Of a DNA stretch of 64,000 bases, positions 23,938-32,524 are shown piece after piece. Source of the DNA: an uncultured Clostridium sp. (GTDB lineage: Bacteria > Bacillota > Clostridia > Oscillospirales > Butyricicoccaceae); assembly GCA_947427035.1 (NCBI GenBank), contig CANEGK010000006.1, forward strand, positions 1 through 64,000, in the 5' to 3' direction. A program made the position numbers and the translations under genes. The notes beneath the pieces are model-generated. The model was not told where the DNA came from. It was given only the letters and a program-made list of their open reading frames with translations, and did not search any database. How positions within the stretch are numbered: position 1 is the first letter of the stretch; every line of letters begins with the position of its first letter.

Positions 23938-24660
23938 ATGCCCGATGCCTTTGCGCGCTCTGCCCGGCTGTGGGGGCAGGATGCCGTCACACGTCTTTCC
24001 CACGCGTCGGTCGCCGTTTTCGGCCTGGGCGGCGTCGGCTCTTACGTTTGTGAAGCGCTGGCGCGCGGCGGCGTCGGCCGGCTCGTCCTCATCGACGGCG
24101 ACACAGTCGACGTCACCAATATCAACCGCCAGCTCATTGCCCTGCACAGCACCGTAGGCCAGCCTAAAACCGGGGTCATGCGCGCGCGCCTGCTCGATAT
24201 CAACCCTGCGCTCTGCGTCGAAACCCACCAGCTGTTTTACACCGCTGAAACGGCCGAACAGGTAAGCTTTTCCGGCCTTGATTTTATCGCCGACGCCATC
24301 GACACCGTCTCTTCTAAACTGGCTGTTATTGAACGTGCCGATCAGGCCGGCGTCCCCGTCATCAGCGCTATGGGCACCGGCAACAAACAGGATCCGCTGC
24401 GCCTGCGCGTCGGCGATATTTACGAAACAGCTGGCTGTCCGCTGGCCCGCGTCATGCGGCGCGAGCTGCGCCGCCGCGGCGTTCCCGCCCTTCGTGTCGT
24501 CTATTCGGCGGAAGAGCCCCTCTCCCCCCTGCCGGACGGCGAAACGCTTCCTCCCGGCCGGCGGCAGTCGCCGGGCAGCCTGCCCTTTGTCCCTTCTGTG
24601 GCCGGACTGATCATGGCGTCCGAAATTCTCTCCGCCCTGTCGGGCATCCCTCTTCGATGA
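23938..24660 (+). CDS. tcdA: tRNA threonylcarbamoyladenosine dehydratase (ThiF/E1-like)
   Basis: A 240-residue E1-like enzyme that cyclises t6A37 to ct6A in tRNA using ATP. It shows FGLGGVGSYVCEAL (nucleotide loop) near residue 30, LIDGDTVDVTNINRQL, ISAMGTGNKQDP and a Cys in ETAGCPLARVMRRELRRRGV, the pattern of TcdA/CsdL. AGGAGGTGA lies right before ATG 23938, overlapping the end of the glycosylase gene. Confidence 0.88.
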   Translation: MPDAFARSARLWGQDAVTRLSHASVAVFGLGGVGSYVCEALARGGVGRLVLIDGDTVDVTNINRQLIALHSTVGQPKTGVMRARLLDINPALCVETHQLFYTAETAEQVSFSGLDFIADAIDTVSSKLAVIERADQAGVPVISAMGTGNKQDPLRLRVGDIYETAGCPLARVMRRELRRRGVPALRVVYSAEEPLSPLPDGETLPPGRRQSPGSLPFVPSVAGLIMASEILSALSGIPLR

Positions 24661-24686
24661 AATAAAAAAGGAGCCGTTCCCCTATT

Positions 24687-25673
24687 ATGAAACACTTTGA
24701 TCCCAACCTTTCCCGACGCCGCAAAATACTCCTGGGCGCGCTGGCGCTCGCCGTTTTGCTGCCCACCGTCTGCTGCATTGTGCTTGCCACGCGTGAGTTT
24801 CGCCTGCGCGGCGAGCTTTCTGCCGCGCGCGCCGAAATCGAGCGTCTGAGCGCACCGGCCGCACCCGATGTGTCTGGCGCTCCCGACGACACGCCCGATA
24901 GTGCGCCCGACGGCGCGGCCCATCCGGCAGATCCCCCCGCCGATGCGCCGACTCCGGACGACGCTGCGCAGGATGACACCTTACCTGCCGCGCCGGAATA
25001 CCAGGCGCTTTACCCCGACCTGTACAGCGAACACCCTGTGGGCGAACAAACCGTCACCGAAAAGGTCTGCTACCTGACTTTTGACGACGGCCCTTCGGCC
25101 CAGACACCGGTCATTCTGGATATTCTGGACAAATATCAGATCAAGGCCACTTTTTTTGTCGTAGGAACCAAAGCGCAAAATTTACCGGACACGCTCCGCG
25201 ATGTGGCGGCGCGCGGCCACACCGTCGGGATTCACACCAATACGCATGTGTACAAAGACATTTACGCTTCGGTCGACGCCTATCTCGGCGATTTTTACAC
25301 TGTCTGGCAGAGCGTGTATGAACTGACCGGCGTCAAGCCCGAGGTTTTCCGCTTCCCCGGCGGCAGCATCAACCAATACAATAAAGGCCTTTATCAGCCG
25401 CTCATCGCCGAAATGCTGCGGCGTGGCTTTGCCTATTACGACTGGAACGCTTCGGCCGAGGATGCCGTGGGCAAGCCGAGCGCCCAATCGGTGGTCGAGC
25501 AGGCGCTGAAAACCAAATCGCAAATGCCCATCGTCCTCATGCATGACGGCGGCTACAGCACCGCGACGGCCGAGGGACTTCCCAAAATCATCGAAGGGTT
25601 CCGCTCGCGCGGGTACTCGTTCGGCGTGCTGACGCCCGACGTCTACTCCATTGCCTTTGGTTATAAAGATTAA
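24687..25673 (+). CDS. Polysaccharide deacetylase (NodB domain), membrane-anchored
   Basis: A 328-residue protein with an N-terminal membrane anchor (about residues 12-33), a Pro/Asp/Ala-rich linker (about 55-105) and a NodB-fold deacetylase domain. Catalytic elements are TFDDGPSAQTP (Asp-Asp) near residue 130, HTNTHVYKDIY (metal His pair), RFPGGSINQYNKG and IVLMHDGGYSTATAEG. It probably acts outside the cell on peptidoglycan N-acetyl groups. A role in spore cortex (PdaA-like) is possible but not shown. It follows tcdA by 26 bases and is closed by a terminator. Confidence 0.87.
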   Translation: MKHFDPNLSRRRKILLGALALAVLLPTVCCIVLATREFRLRGELSAARAEIERLSAPAAPDVSGAPDDTPDSAPDGAAHPADPPADAPTPDDAAQDDTLPAAPEYQALYPDLYSEHPVGEQTVTEKVCYLTFDDGPSAQTPVILDILDKYQIKATFFVVGTKAQNLPDTLRDVAARGHTVGIHTNTHVYKDIYASVDAYLGDFYTVWQSVYELTGVKPEVFRFPGGSINQYNKGLYQPLIAEMLRRGFAYYDWNASAEDAVGKPSAQSVVEQALKTKSQMPIVLMHDGGYSTATAEGLPKIIEGFRSRGYSFGVLTPDVYSIAFGYKD

Positions 25674-25705
25674 TGCTCACTAAAGCGGAAAATATACCGG
25701 CAGCA

Positions 25706-25735
25706 AAAACAGGGCGGAAAAATCCGCCCTGTTTT
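25706..25735 (+). terminator. Terminator after the deacetylase
   Basis: A 13-bp stem (25706-25718 with 25723-25735) with an AAAA loop ends in GTTTTCCTG. Confidence 0.8.
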
Positions 25736-25819
25736 CCTGTCTGCCGCCTGCCCGACTTTCATTCAGCGCGGTCTTTTTACCGCTTACGCGCCGTGTACTT
25801 CCACATGGTCGCACTGCTC

Positions 25820-25848
25820 TTGCCCGTGGCCCTTTGCCCGTCTATAAT
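25820..25848 (+). promoter_or_regulatory. Promoter of the LytTR operon
   Basis: TTGCCC (25820-25825) and a consensus TATAAT (25843-25848) are separated by 17 bases, 22 bases before the gene start. Confidence 0.7.
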
Positions 25849-25870
25849 GGCTTTCAAAGGGGGAACGCCT

Positions 25871-26308
25871 ATGAAAATACACATCGACGAAACGCCCGGT
25901 TTGGACGAAACCGAAATCGTCATACGCTGCGCCCACACGGATGAGCAGATTCTGAAAATGCTCGCCCTGCTCCGCGCCTTTGACCACAAGCTGACCGGCC
26001 TGCGCGACGGCCGGACCTTTATCCTCGACGCCGGCGATATTCTGTACGCCGACACAGCGGACAAAAGGGTCTTTCTCTACACGGCGGACGGGGTGTATGA
26101 AACGCCGCTCCGGCTGTACGAGCTGGAAGAACGGCTGGCCGGCTGCGGCTTTTTCCGCGCCGGCAAGTCCCTGATTCTCAACTTCCACCACATCCGCTCG
26201 CTGTGCCCCGAGTTCGGCGGGCGGATGCAGGCGACCATGAGTAACGGCGAATCGGCGTACATTTCGCGCCAGTATGTGTCCTTCATCCACGAAAAACTCG
26301 GAATATGA
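25871..26308 (+). CDS. LytTR-family DNA-binding regulator
   Basis: A 145-residue stand-alone LytTR protein: residues about 45-145 carry the domain (DILYADTADKRVFLYTADGVYETPLRLYELEERL, GFFRAGKSLILNFHHIRSLCPEF). ATG 25871 is preceded by AAAGGGGG. It is paired with the DUF3021 membrane protein 17 bases downstream, an arrangement known across Bacillota in which the membrane partner antagonises the LytTR factor. Confidence 0.9.
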   Translation: MKIHIDETPGLDETEIVIRCAHTDEQILKMLALLRAFDHKLTGLRDGRTFILDAGDILYADTADKRVFLYTADGVYETPLRLYELEERLAGCGFFRAGKSLILNFHHIRSLCPEFGGRMQATMSNGESAYISRQYVSFIHEKLGI

Positions 26309-26325
26309 CAAGGAGGTTTCCCTGT

Positions 26326-26763
26326 ATGAAACGTTTTCTCGTTGAGGCCGTCCGCTTCAAAACGTCGACCTGTATGGCCTTTACTGCTTCCGTCATCATT
26401 TACAGCCTGATCGCCCTGCTTTACGGCGACAGCACCGTGACCATCGCCACTTTGGGGCAACTTCTGTTCGCTTCTGCGCTGTGTACGCTGCTCCAGGGGA
26501 TCTTTTTCTCTGATCTGTTCATTAAAAAAATGCGCTACAGCCTGCGGCTTCTCTGCTCGCTGCCCGCCTATTTTGCCGCTATTTTGGGCTGCGCTTTGCT
26601 CTTTCACTGGTTCCCGCTGGGCAACTGGCGCGCCTGGCTGCTGTTCGCCGCCATTTTCATCGTCCTCTTCACCGCCATCGTCGCAGGATTTGAAATCTAT
26701 TTCCGTTTCACCGGCCGCAAATACGACGATCTGCTCCAGCGCTACCGTGAAGAAAATCCCTGA
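26326..26763 (+). CDS. DUF3021 membrane protein, LytTR partner
   Basis: A 145-residue protein with four membrane helices (about residues 15-35, 42-62, 75-97 and 103-127) and a charged C-terminal tail, matching DUF3021. AAGGAGGT precedes ATG 26326. It probably holds the LytTR regulator inactive at the membrane until a signal arrives. Confidence 0.87.
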   Translation: MKRFLVEAVRFKTSTCMAFTASVIIYSLIALLYGDSTVTIATLGQLLFASALCTLLQGIFFSDLFIKKMRYSLRLLCSLPAYFAAILGCALLFHWFPLGNWRAWLLFAAIFIVLFTAIVAGFEIYFRFTGRKYDDLLQRYREENP

Positions 26764-26768
26764 ACGCG

Positions 26769-26795
26769 AAAGCCGCCCCGGCCGGGGCGGCTTTT
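26769..26795. terminator. Terminator between the DUF3021 gene and the deacylase
   Basis: AAAGCCGCCCC-GGCC-GGGGCGGCTTTT (26769-26794 or so) is a GC-rich stem followed by T residues, and A residues precede it. It serves both convergent genes. Confidence 0.82.
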
Positions 26796-26800
26796 CTTCG

Positions 26801-27307
26801 CTATTCAGCTATACCTGTCAAGGATAAAATGACCGGTTCATGCCCCAACTTGGGCAGGACGATCGTTTTGAAATCATCCATCGACATGGCGATGCTTTTT
26901 GTGTTGACGCCGGGGTGCATACAGGCGCGCTTCCACTCCAGAATATCGGCGTCGATAACCAGATGGATCTTATGCTCCGGGTCAAAGAGCAGGCTGAGCG
27001 GATTGACGCCGCCCGGCGTGACGCCCAGCATGTCCAGAAGCGTATCTGCGTCGCCAAAGCTGAGCCGCGACACCCCCAGCTTTTTAGAGACCTCGGCTGT
27101 GCGGAACGGCTTATCCCCCACAATGAGCAGCAGATAAAACTCGGTCTTCTGCCGGTTGCATAAAAAGAGATTGCGGAAGAACGGGGGACCGAGCTTTTCG
27201 ACAATAGGGGGCAGGTCGTCCATCCCCATAGCCGGCGCGTGTTCGACCATCTGGTAGGGAACACCCCAGTCTTCCAGCGCCGCGAGAATTTCCCCTGGCC
27301 TGTCCAT
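26801..27307 (-). CDS. Prolyl-tRNA deacylase / YbaK-like editing protein
   Basis: A 168-residue protein of the YbaK/ProX-type editing fold (VPYQMVEHAPAMGMDDLPP, FFRNLFLCNRQKTEFYLLLIVGDK with the catalytic-type Lys, GVTPGGVNPLSLLFD, VIDADILEW). It clears mischarged Ala- or Cys-tRNA(Pro). The PrdX subgroup is suggested by RNLFLCN. It directly follows the serine hydrolase gene with a single-base gap, so the two are co-transcribed. Confidence 0.88.
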   Translation of the reverse strand: MDRPGEILAALEDWGVPYQMVEHAPAMGMDDLPPIVEKLGPPFFRNLFLCNRQKTEFYLLLIVGDKPFRTAEVSKKLGVSRLSFGDADTLLDMLGVTPGGVNPLSLLFDPEHKIHLVIDADILEWKRACMHPGVNTKSIAMSMDDFKTIVLPKLGHEPVILSLTGIAE

Positions 27308-27308
27308 C

Positions 27309-28874
27309 TCAGTCCACCTTGCTCAGCGGCAGGTTCTGTACGCGGCCATACGACAGCGTCATGCCGATGACGGCGCCGCCCGAACCGCGGGTAAACTGGA
27401 CAAAATCGCCCCGCGCGCTGTTTGCGACAAAGCGATCATGCGCAATGGGATACAGCCGGGTTTCGCCGTTGCGGAAGTGATAGCTGTACAGCCTGCCGTC
27501 GCGCTCGGTGATTTCATAGGCCGTTTCAATCTCGGCGCTTTCATAGCGGCCCTCATAGCGCAGCAGGTGTTCGCTCGGCTGCGCCGCGGCGTCGGCTTTT
27601 TTCAGTTTGACCGTCATGCCCGGCATAAAAATGCACGGCTCGTCATCGCCCAGCAGCAGCCATGTTTCCAGCCGCCCGACTTTATAAAGATTGCCGCGCA
27701 CATGGGTCAGCGGCGCGTTTTCAAAGCTTTCGACCATAAAGAGGCGGCCGTTTTCCTCGACGATTTCCACCGTGATCGCGTCCGGCAGATCGGCGTAGTA
27801 AAGCCCGGCGGCCTGCTTTTCGTCGAAGCTCTCCAACGCATTCATCTCAGGCTTTTTTTCCGGCTCCAGTCCGAGCAGGATGCGCAGCACAGCCATAGCG
27901 GCCGGATCAGTCGGCGTATTCTGCGTATTGCCCAAAATGACAAGGTCGATGTCGTCGTCGGGCAGCCGCACGATGATCGAACGGAACGCGGCGTCGGCGC
28001 CGCCGTGCTTAAAGTACCGGTGCCCCTCGAGCTCGTCGATCATCAGGCCGCCGCCGTAGGTGGTTTTCGCCCCGCCCTTGAGCGCCGGCACCTGCATCAT
28101 CAGTTCGACCGTCTCCTTTTTGCAGACGGTGGGATTTTTATAGTTGTCCATCCACTTCATAAAGTCGTGGGCCGTGGTGTGCAGCGACGTCGAGCCGTAG
28201 CTGCCGTAGTTGAGCACGCTGTGGAAATACTCCGTGCCGTTGTCCCAGAAGGAGCGGGCGCGGTTGTCAATGCGCTGCCAATAGCGGTCGCGAATGACGG
28301 TACTCGTCATGCCCAGCGGCTTGAAAACGCGCTCCTGCAAGAAGTCGTTGAGGCTTTTGCCGGTGATTTTCTCAACGATTTCAGCCAAAAGCACAAAATT
28401 GGAATTGCTGTACATGTACTGCGTTTCGGGCGGGAAGTTGAGCTGGGTCTGGTTTGCAATGATGGTGACGGCGTCCTTCTGCGTAATGGTGTCGTCAATG
28501 CGCACGCCGCGCGCCATCTCCAGCGTCCAGATATCGCGGATGCCGCTGACATTGTTCATCATATTGCGCACCGTGACCGGCTCGTCAAAGCGGATGAGCT
28601 CGGGGATGTATTTGCGCACGTCGTCGTCGATGTTCAAAAGCCCGTCCTCCTGCAAAAGCAGCACGGCGAATACGGTGAACTGCTTGGACACCGACGCCAC
28701 ATGAAAGACGCTTTCGGACGTTACGGGCAGTTTATTTTCTATGTCGGCATAGCCGAAGCACCGGTCGTAAATGGTTTCGCCGCCCTGGCGGATGGCCACC
28801 TGGCCGCCGGGGCAAAGACCGTTGTCCCACAGCCGGAATACTTCGTCAATTTGCTTTTTCATCTGTTCAGTCAT
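27309..28874 (-). CDS. Serine beta-lactamase-like hydrolase
   Basis: A 521-residue class C/penicillin-binding-protein-like serine hydrolase. The active-site Ser-x-x-Lys is VASVSKQFT near residue 60, the Tyr-x-Asn is MYSNSN near 145, and RYFKHGGADAAF carries the third motif (His-x-Gly). A C-terminal extension (about residues 350-521) forms a separate beta-rich domain. No signal peptide is seen, so it is probably cytoplasmic, acting as an esterase or D-aminopeptidase-like enzyme. ATG 28874 is preceded by GGGAGG. Confidence 0.85.
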   Translation of the reverse strand: MTEQMKKQIDEVFRLWDNGLCPGGQVAIRQGGETIYDRCFGYADIENKLPVTSESVFHVASVSKQFTVFAVLLLQEDGLLNIDDDVRKYIPELIRFDEPVTVRNMMNNVSGIRDIWTLEMARGVRIDDTITQKDAVTIIANQTQLNFPPETQYMYSNSNFVLLAEIVEKITGKSLNDFLQERVFKPLGMTSTVIRDRYWQRIDNRARSFWDNGTEYFHSVLNYGSYGSTSLHTTAHDFMKWMDNYKNPTVCKKETVELMMQVPALKGGAKTTYGGGLMIDELEGHRYFKHGGADAAFRSIIVRLPDDDIDLVILGNTQNTPTDPAAMAVLRILLGLEPEKKPEMNALESFDEKQAAGLYYADLPDAITVEIVEENGRLFMVESFENAPLTHVRGNLYKVGRLETWLLLGDDEPCIFMPGMTVKLKKADAAAQPSEHLLRYEGRYESAEIETAYEITERDGRLYSYHFRNGETRLYPIAHDRFVANSARGDFVQFTRGSGGAVIGMTLSYGRVQNLPLSKVD

Positions 28875-29076
28875 ACCTGATCCTCCCATATTCAATAAGG
28901 CGCGCACGGTGCGCCCGCTTGTCTTTCATCATACCCCGCCCGGCGCGGCCTGTCAAGAAAAAGGAGCTGCGGCTCTTTCGCCCGTTTCGAGCTGCCCGCA
29001 TCCGCGCCTTGCATCCCGGAAATATTTGTGATAAAATTAACAAAATAATAAAAACAGCCAACGGGAGGCTCGGAGC

Positions 29077-29907
29077 ATGACAGAAAAAATACACACAACG
29101 CCCTGTGGGAAGATTCATTATTGGACAAATATTTCAAAAAACAACAACGGGTATACTCTGATCTTTCTGCCCGGACTGACAGCCGACCACCGGCTGTTTG
29201 ACCGGCAGGTGGCGCATTTTTCCGATCGATACGCCGTTTTGGTTTGGGACGCGCCGGGGCACGCCGCTTCCTGGCCTTTTGAGCTGTCTTTTTCCCTGAT
29301 GGACAAGACAAAATGGCTCGGCGAGATTCTGGAAAAAGAAGGCGCGGACAAGCCCGTCGTCATTGGCCAGTCCATGGGGGGATATGTCGGACAGGCCTTT
29401 GCACAGCAGTTCCCGGGCCGGCTGCGCGGGTTTATCTCCATCGACTCCGCGCCGCTTCAAAGACGGTATGTCACCGGTCTGGAAATTTGCCTGCTCAAGC
29501 ACATGGAGCCTGTGTACCGGCACTATCCGTGGAATCTCCTTTTAAAATCCGGCCCGAGCGGCTGCGCGGTTTCCGAATACGGCCGGCAGCTGATGCGCGA
29601 TATGATGTCGATCTATGACGGCGACAAGGCCCGTTACGCCGCGCTGTCCGGCCACGGCTTCCGAATGCTGGCCGAGGCCATGGAAGCCGACCTTCCCTAT
29701 GCCCTTGACTGCCCGGCGCTTTTGCTGTGCGGAAAATGCGATCGCGCCGGATCCACCAAGCGCTATAACCGGGCCTGGCATCGGGTTTCCGGCATTCCGA
29801 TCGAATGGATCGAAGGCGCAGGGCATAACTCCAACACCGACCAGCCTGAACAGGTCAACACGGCAATTGAGCGGTTTATCAAAGCGCTTCCCCGCACAGA
29901 GGAATAA
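29077..29907 (+). CDS. Alpha/beta hydrolase
   Basis: A 276-residue alpha/beta hydrolase: oxyanion-side IFLPGLTADHRLFD, nucleophile elbow GQSMGG near residue 97, acid in LLLCGKCDRAGS and the catalytic His in EGAGHNSN near residue 251. GGGAGG precedes ATG 29077. The substrate is unknown. No partner genes are obvious; the cysteine-rich gene follows. Confidence 0.88.
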   Translation: MTEKIHTTPCGKIHYWTNISKNNNGYTLIFLPGLTADHRLFDRQVAHFSDRYAVLVWDAPGHAASWPFELSFSLMDKTKWLGEILEKEGADKPVVIGQSMGGYVGQAFAQQFPGRLRGFISIDSAPLQRRYVTGLEICLLKHMEPVYRHYPWNLLLKSGPSGCAVSEYGRQLMRDMMSIYDGDKARYAALSGHGFRMLAEAMEADLPYALDCPALLLCGKCDRAGSTKRYNRAWHRVSGIPIEWIEGAGHNSNTDQPEQVNTAIERFIKALPRTEE

Positions 29908-29951
29908 CGGGTACGCGGAAAGCGGCATCCGCAGACAGCGCGCCGGTTCTG

Positions 29952-29980
29952 CACCCGCCGGCGCCGCGGCGCATAAGCTG
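29952..29980 (+). promoter_or_regulatory. Sigma-K-like promoter for the cysteine-rich gene
   Basis: CACC (29952-29955) and CATAAGCTG (29972-29980) are separated by exactly 16 bases, close to the sigma-K pattern mACm-N16-CATAnnnTA, with one mismatch in the last base. It lies 56 bases before the gene. The consensus carries little information, so chance is possible. Confidence 0.45.
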
Positions 29981-30035
29981 TAACGAGCGCCCCACAGGAC
30001 GCCGCTACAATTTACAGAAACGATGGTGAGAATCA

Positions 30036-30446
30036 ATGAGAAGATGGTGGAGACAAAATGGCTGCTGCGGGTGCTGCGCCAGCTGCCAGAATAACTGCTG
30101 CCAAAACAGCTGCTTTCAGAGCAATTGCTGCCAGAATAGCTGCCGCCAAAACTGCGCGAGCTGCTCGTTCCGCGAATCGCGTCAGGTTTTCCGCGACGGC
30201 CAAAACTGCCGCTCGTTGTACCAGCGCGAATGCAGCCGCCGCTGCGGCTGTGGCTGCGGCTGCGACGATGACGGTTCCTCTTCGTCAGGCGGTATTGAAA
30301 CCGTTTGCTATTGTACGCGCGTTGCCGACGTGCCGATGAGCACATATTACGGCCCAGGCTATACCGAGGTCGACTGCTGCATGACGCAGAATGAAATTTT
30401 GCAGGAAATTTCCGACTCGCTTCAGGCGCGCCAGTCCATCTTTTAA
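30036..30446 (+). CDS. Cysteine-rich repeat protein, candidate spore-coat component
   Basis: A 136-residue protein with 23 cysteines, most in the first 80 residues. They fall in repeats of Cys-Cys-Gln-Asn-x-Cys type (NNCCQNSC, SNCCQNSC, RQNCASC), then an Arg-rich turn and a CGCGCGC run. The C-terminal 55 residues are ordinary (YYGPGYTEVDCCMTQNEILQEISDSLQ). No family is recognised. Such Cys density is seen in coat, crust and exosporium proteins, which crosslink by disulfides; together with the sigma-K-like promoter this suggests a late mother-cell structural protein. The ribosome site GGTGAG before ATG 30036 is adequate. Confidence 0.75.
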   Translation: MRRWWRQNGCCGCCASCQNNCCQNSCFQSNCCQNSCRQNCASCSFRESRQVFRDGQNCRSLYQRECSRRCGCGCGCDDDGSSSSGGIETVCYCTRVADVPMSTYYGPGYTEVDCCMTQNEILQEISDSLQARQSIF

Positions 30447-30626
30447 GCGGCCTGCCGCACAGAGGGGGCGACCCCTCTTACATCCCGCTCTGTCCGGCCT
30501 GTGCGCCGCGGGCCGTCCGGAGCTTCCCCGGCGAACCCCGGTCAGGGGCGCGTTCTGCGCCTGTCCTGTGCGCTCTCTTCTCAACCTTCTCACAAACAGT
30601 GGCTCATGGCTCCTCCTTTTTCTTTG

Positions 30627-30656
30627 CCGCCGGCTGACGCCGGCGGTTTTCTTTTC
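30627..30656 (+). terminator. Terminator in the gap after the cysteine-rich gene
   Basis: CCGCCGGC-TGAC-GCCGGCGG (30627-30646) runs into TTTTCTTTT. The 180 bases before it are GC-rich with short hairpins, and I see no gene there. Confidence 0.85.
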
Positions 30657-30699
30657 TGCGATACTAATTATTTTTTAATATATTATTTTTAAAAATACC

Positions 30700-30728
30700 T
30701 TGACAGGCGAAGTATATTGTGTTACTAT
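30700..30728 (+). promoter_or_regulatory. Promoter and AGTA-N8-TACT operator of the PadR operon
   Basis: Consensus TTGACA (30700-30705), 17-base spacer, TACTAT (30723-30728). An inverted repeat AGTA-N8-TACT (30711-30714 with 30723-30726) spans the spacer and the -10. The eight-base spacing resembles PadR sites (ATGT-N8-ACAT), so it is a likely autoregulatory operator. Confidence 0.7.
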
Positions 30729-30753
30729 AAGTCCAGCAAAGGAGGTGAACACC

Positions 30754-31083
30754 TTGTCCATCACATCCGATATCATCCGCGGCCACACCGAAACCATCAT
30801 TCTCGCCCGGCTTCTGCACGCAGACAGTTACGGCTATGAAATCAACAAGTCCATTCAGCAGGCCACCGACGGAGTTTACAACCTGAAGGAAGCGACGCTG
30901 TACACCGCATTTCGGCGGCTGGAGCAGAACGGCTACATCAGCTCCTACTGGGGGGACGAGGGCAGCGGCGCACGCCGGCGATACTACCGCATCACCCCCG
31001 CCGGGCGCACCTTTTACAAACAAAACCGCGCCGATTGGGAAAGCGCGAAACAAATGATAGACACATTGATTAAGGAGGACTAA
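30754..31083 (+). CDS. PadR-family regulator
   Basis: A 109-residue PadR winged-helix repressor (SITSDIIRGHTETIILARLL, DSYGYEINKSIQQ, LKEATLYTAFRRLEQNGYISSYW, RRRYYRITPAGRTF). Start is TTG 30754 with AAAGGAGGTG eight bases before it. In Bacillota such short PadR proteins usually govern a membrane-stress or drug-efflux operon; here a DUF4097 protein and an MFS carrier follow. Confidence 0.92.
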   Translation: MSITSDIIRGHTETIILARLLHADSYGYEINKSIQQATDGVYNLKEATLYTAFRRLEQNGYISSYWGDEGSGARRRYYRITPAGRTFYKQNRADWESAKQMIDTLIKED

Positions 31084-31086
31084 ACC

Positions 31087-31224
31087 ATGACCCGTAAACA
31101 ACAGAAGGAATATATCCGCAGCTACCGCTCCGAAAAGAACGCCTGCGCGTCCAACGGCTTCTGCCAGACCATTTTCGAGCGCCTGGCCTTTGACTTTTTC
31201 CCCATCTACTCCCGGATGATTTGA
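31087..31224 (+). CDS. 45-residue basic protein in the PadR operon
   Basis: A short ORF starting at ATG 31087, with AAGGAGG located in the end of padR and only three bases after its stop. It encodes MTRKQQKEYIRSYRSEKNAC, then an aromatic tail (FERLAFDFFPIYSRMI). The spacing and ribosome site indicate it is translated. No family is recognised. Confidence 0.65.
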   Translation: MTRKQQKEYIRSYRSEKNACASNGFCQTIFERLAFDFFPIYSRMI

Positions 31225-31263
31225 GCATCTTCCAAAAGAACAAAAACGAGGAGGGTTCTTTCC

Positions 31264-32499
31264 ATGCATGATAAAATCAGAAGCCATGTGCTCGGCCTGC
31301 TGGCGCAGGCGCCCGATTGCCCCGAAAAAACCGAGGTCGCCGACGAAATGGTCGCCAATCTTATTGAAAAATACGACGACCTGGTCGCGCAGGGCCGTGA
31401 TCCCGACGACGCTTACCGCGAGGTCGTAGCCGGCATCGGCGACGTCAGCGAAATCATCAGCCTGATCCGCGGCGCCAGCTCGTGCCGCCAAAACGACGAG
31501 CGCACCGCGCCCGACGCCCCCTTTGCCGGGTTTGAAGAACGCGTCCGCAACTGGAGCGAACAGCTGTCGCGCAGCATCGAAGAGCCTGTCCGCAACATGG
31601 CGAACGAGCTCAAGTCGGCCGCCAAGCAGATGCAGTCGAGCGCGCAGAAAAGCTCCCGTGGCTTCCGCTATGATTACACGCTCGAGGCCGACGGCATTGA
31701 TTCGCTGATCATCGCCATGAAGTCGGGCGATTTACGCATCAGCCCCAGCCGCGACTCCCACATCCACGTCACCGAGCGCTCGCGCGCCGAACTGCGCGAC
31801 GACCAGCGCATCAGCTTTGAGCAGAACGAAAACTGCCTGCGCATTTCGCAGGGCCGCAATTACGTCGGCTTTTTCATGTTCGGCTTTGGCGTCATCAACT
31901 CCGATCTGGACATCGAGCTGCCCCCCCGTCTGTGGCAGTCCATCACGGCCACCGGCGTCATGGACACCGATATCGAAGATTTGAAGTGCCGCACCCTCGG
32001 CATCAAGAGCACTTCGGGCGACATCAACATACAGGCCATCGAATCTGAAAGCCTGACTCTGGAAAGCATCAGCGGCGATATCGACATTTCCGGCAACGTC
32101 GATACACTGGACATTCACACCAAAAGCGGCGACGTCGATTTGCGCAATATGGTGGTTGAATCGCTTTTCCTTGACAAAATCTCAGGCGACTGTACTTTTG
32201 CCGGTTCGCTTTTATCGGCTGCCATCAAAAGCAAATCAGGTGACACGCGCATTCAGACCCACACCCTGCCCCACAACTTTTCCATCGATTCCGTTTCAGG
32301 CGACATCCGCCTGGCTCTGCCGGAAAATGACGGTTTCTCCATTCAGTACAAGCGGGTCTCCGGCAGCTTTAAAAGCGATTTCAACCTGATGACCTCGCTC
32401 AACAGCCGCAACGGCACCGCCGTCTATAAGGGCGGTTCTGAAACCCCTTACACCATTTCAGCCATCAGCGGCGACATTCACGTTGTCCGTATTGGCTAG
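31264..32499 (+). CDS. DUF1700-like / DUF4097 beta-repeat protein
   Basis: A 411-residue protein. The N-terminal 75 residues (EVADEMVANLIEKYDDLVAQGRDPDDAYREVVAGIGDVSEII) match the DUF1700-type helical module. Residues about 90-130 are amphipathic, and from about 140 the chain forms DUF4097 beta-helix repeats with recurrent SGDI/SGDV turns (KSTSGDINIQ, ESISGDIDIS, TKSGDVDLR, SVSGDIRLA). No signal peptide is seen. It is partnered with PadR as in many Bacillota envelope-stress modules. The exact function is unknown. Confidence 0.85.
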   Translation: MHDKIRSHVLGLLAQAPDCPEKTEVADEMVANLIEKYDDLVAQGRDPDDAYREVVAGIGDVSEIISLIRGASSCRQNDERTAPDAPFAGFEERVRNWSEQLSRSIEEPVRNMANELKSAAKQMQSSAQKSSRGFRYDYTLEADGIDSLIIAMKSGDLRISPSRDSHIHVTERSRAELRDDQRISFEQNENCLRISQGRNYVGFFMFGFGVINSDLDIELPPRLWQSITATGVMDTDIEDLKCRTLGIKSTSGDINIQAIESESLTLESISGDIDISGNVDTLDIHTKSGDVDLRNMVVESLFLDKISGDCTFAGSLLSAAIKSKSGDTRIQTHTLPHNFSIDSVSGDIRLALPENDGFSIQYKRVSGSFKSDFNLMTSLNSRNGTAVYKGGSETPYTISAISGDIHVVRIG

Positions 32500-32524
32500 C
32501 CTTCCGGACATAAGGAGACAACCC

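Noticed and set aside
30058-30170. Short tandem DNA repeats resembling a CRISPR array
   Set aside because: The repeats encode the CCQNxC motif in frame, have no spacer structure and no cas genes are nearby.
30470-30620. SRP-RNA-like stretch (GAACCCCGGTCAGGGG)
   Set aside because: The diagnostic GGAAGGnAGCA part of SRP domain IV is missing, so it is only a GC-rich hairpin region.
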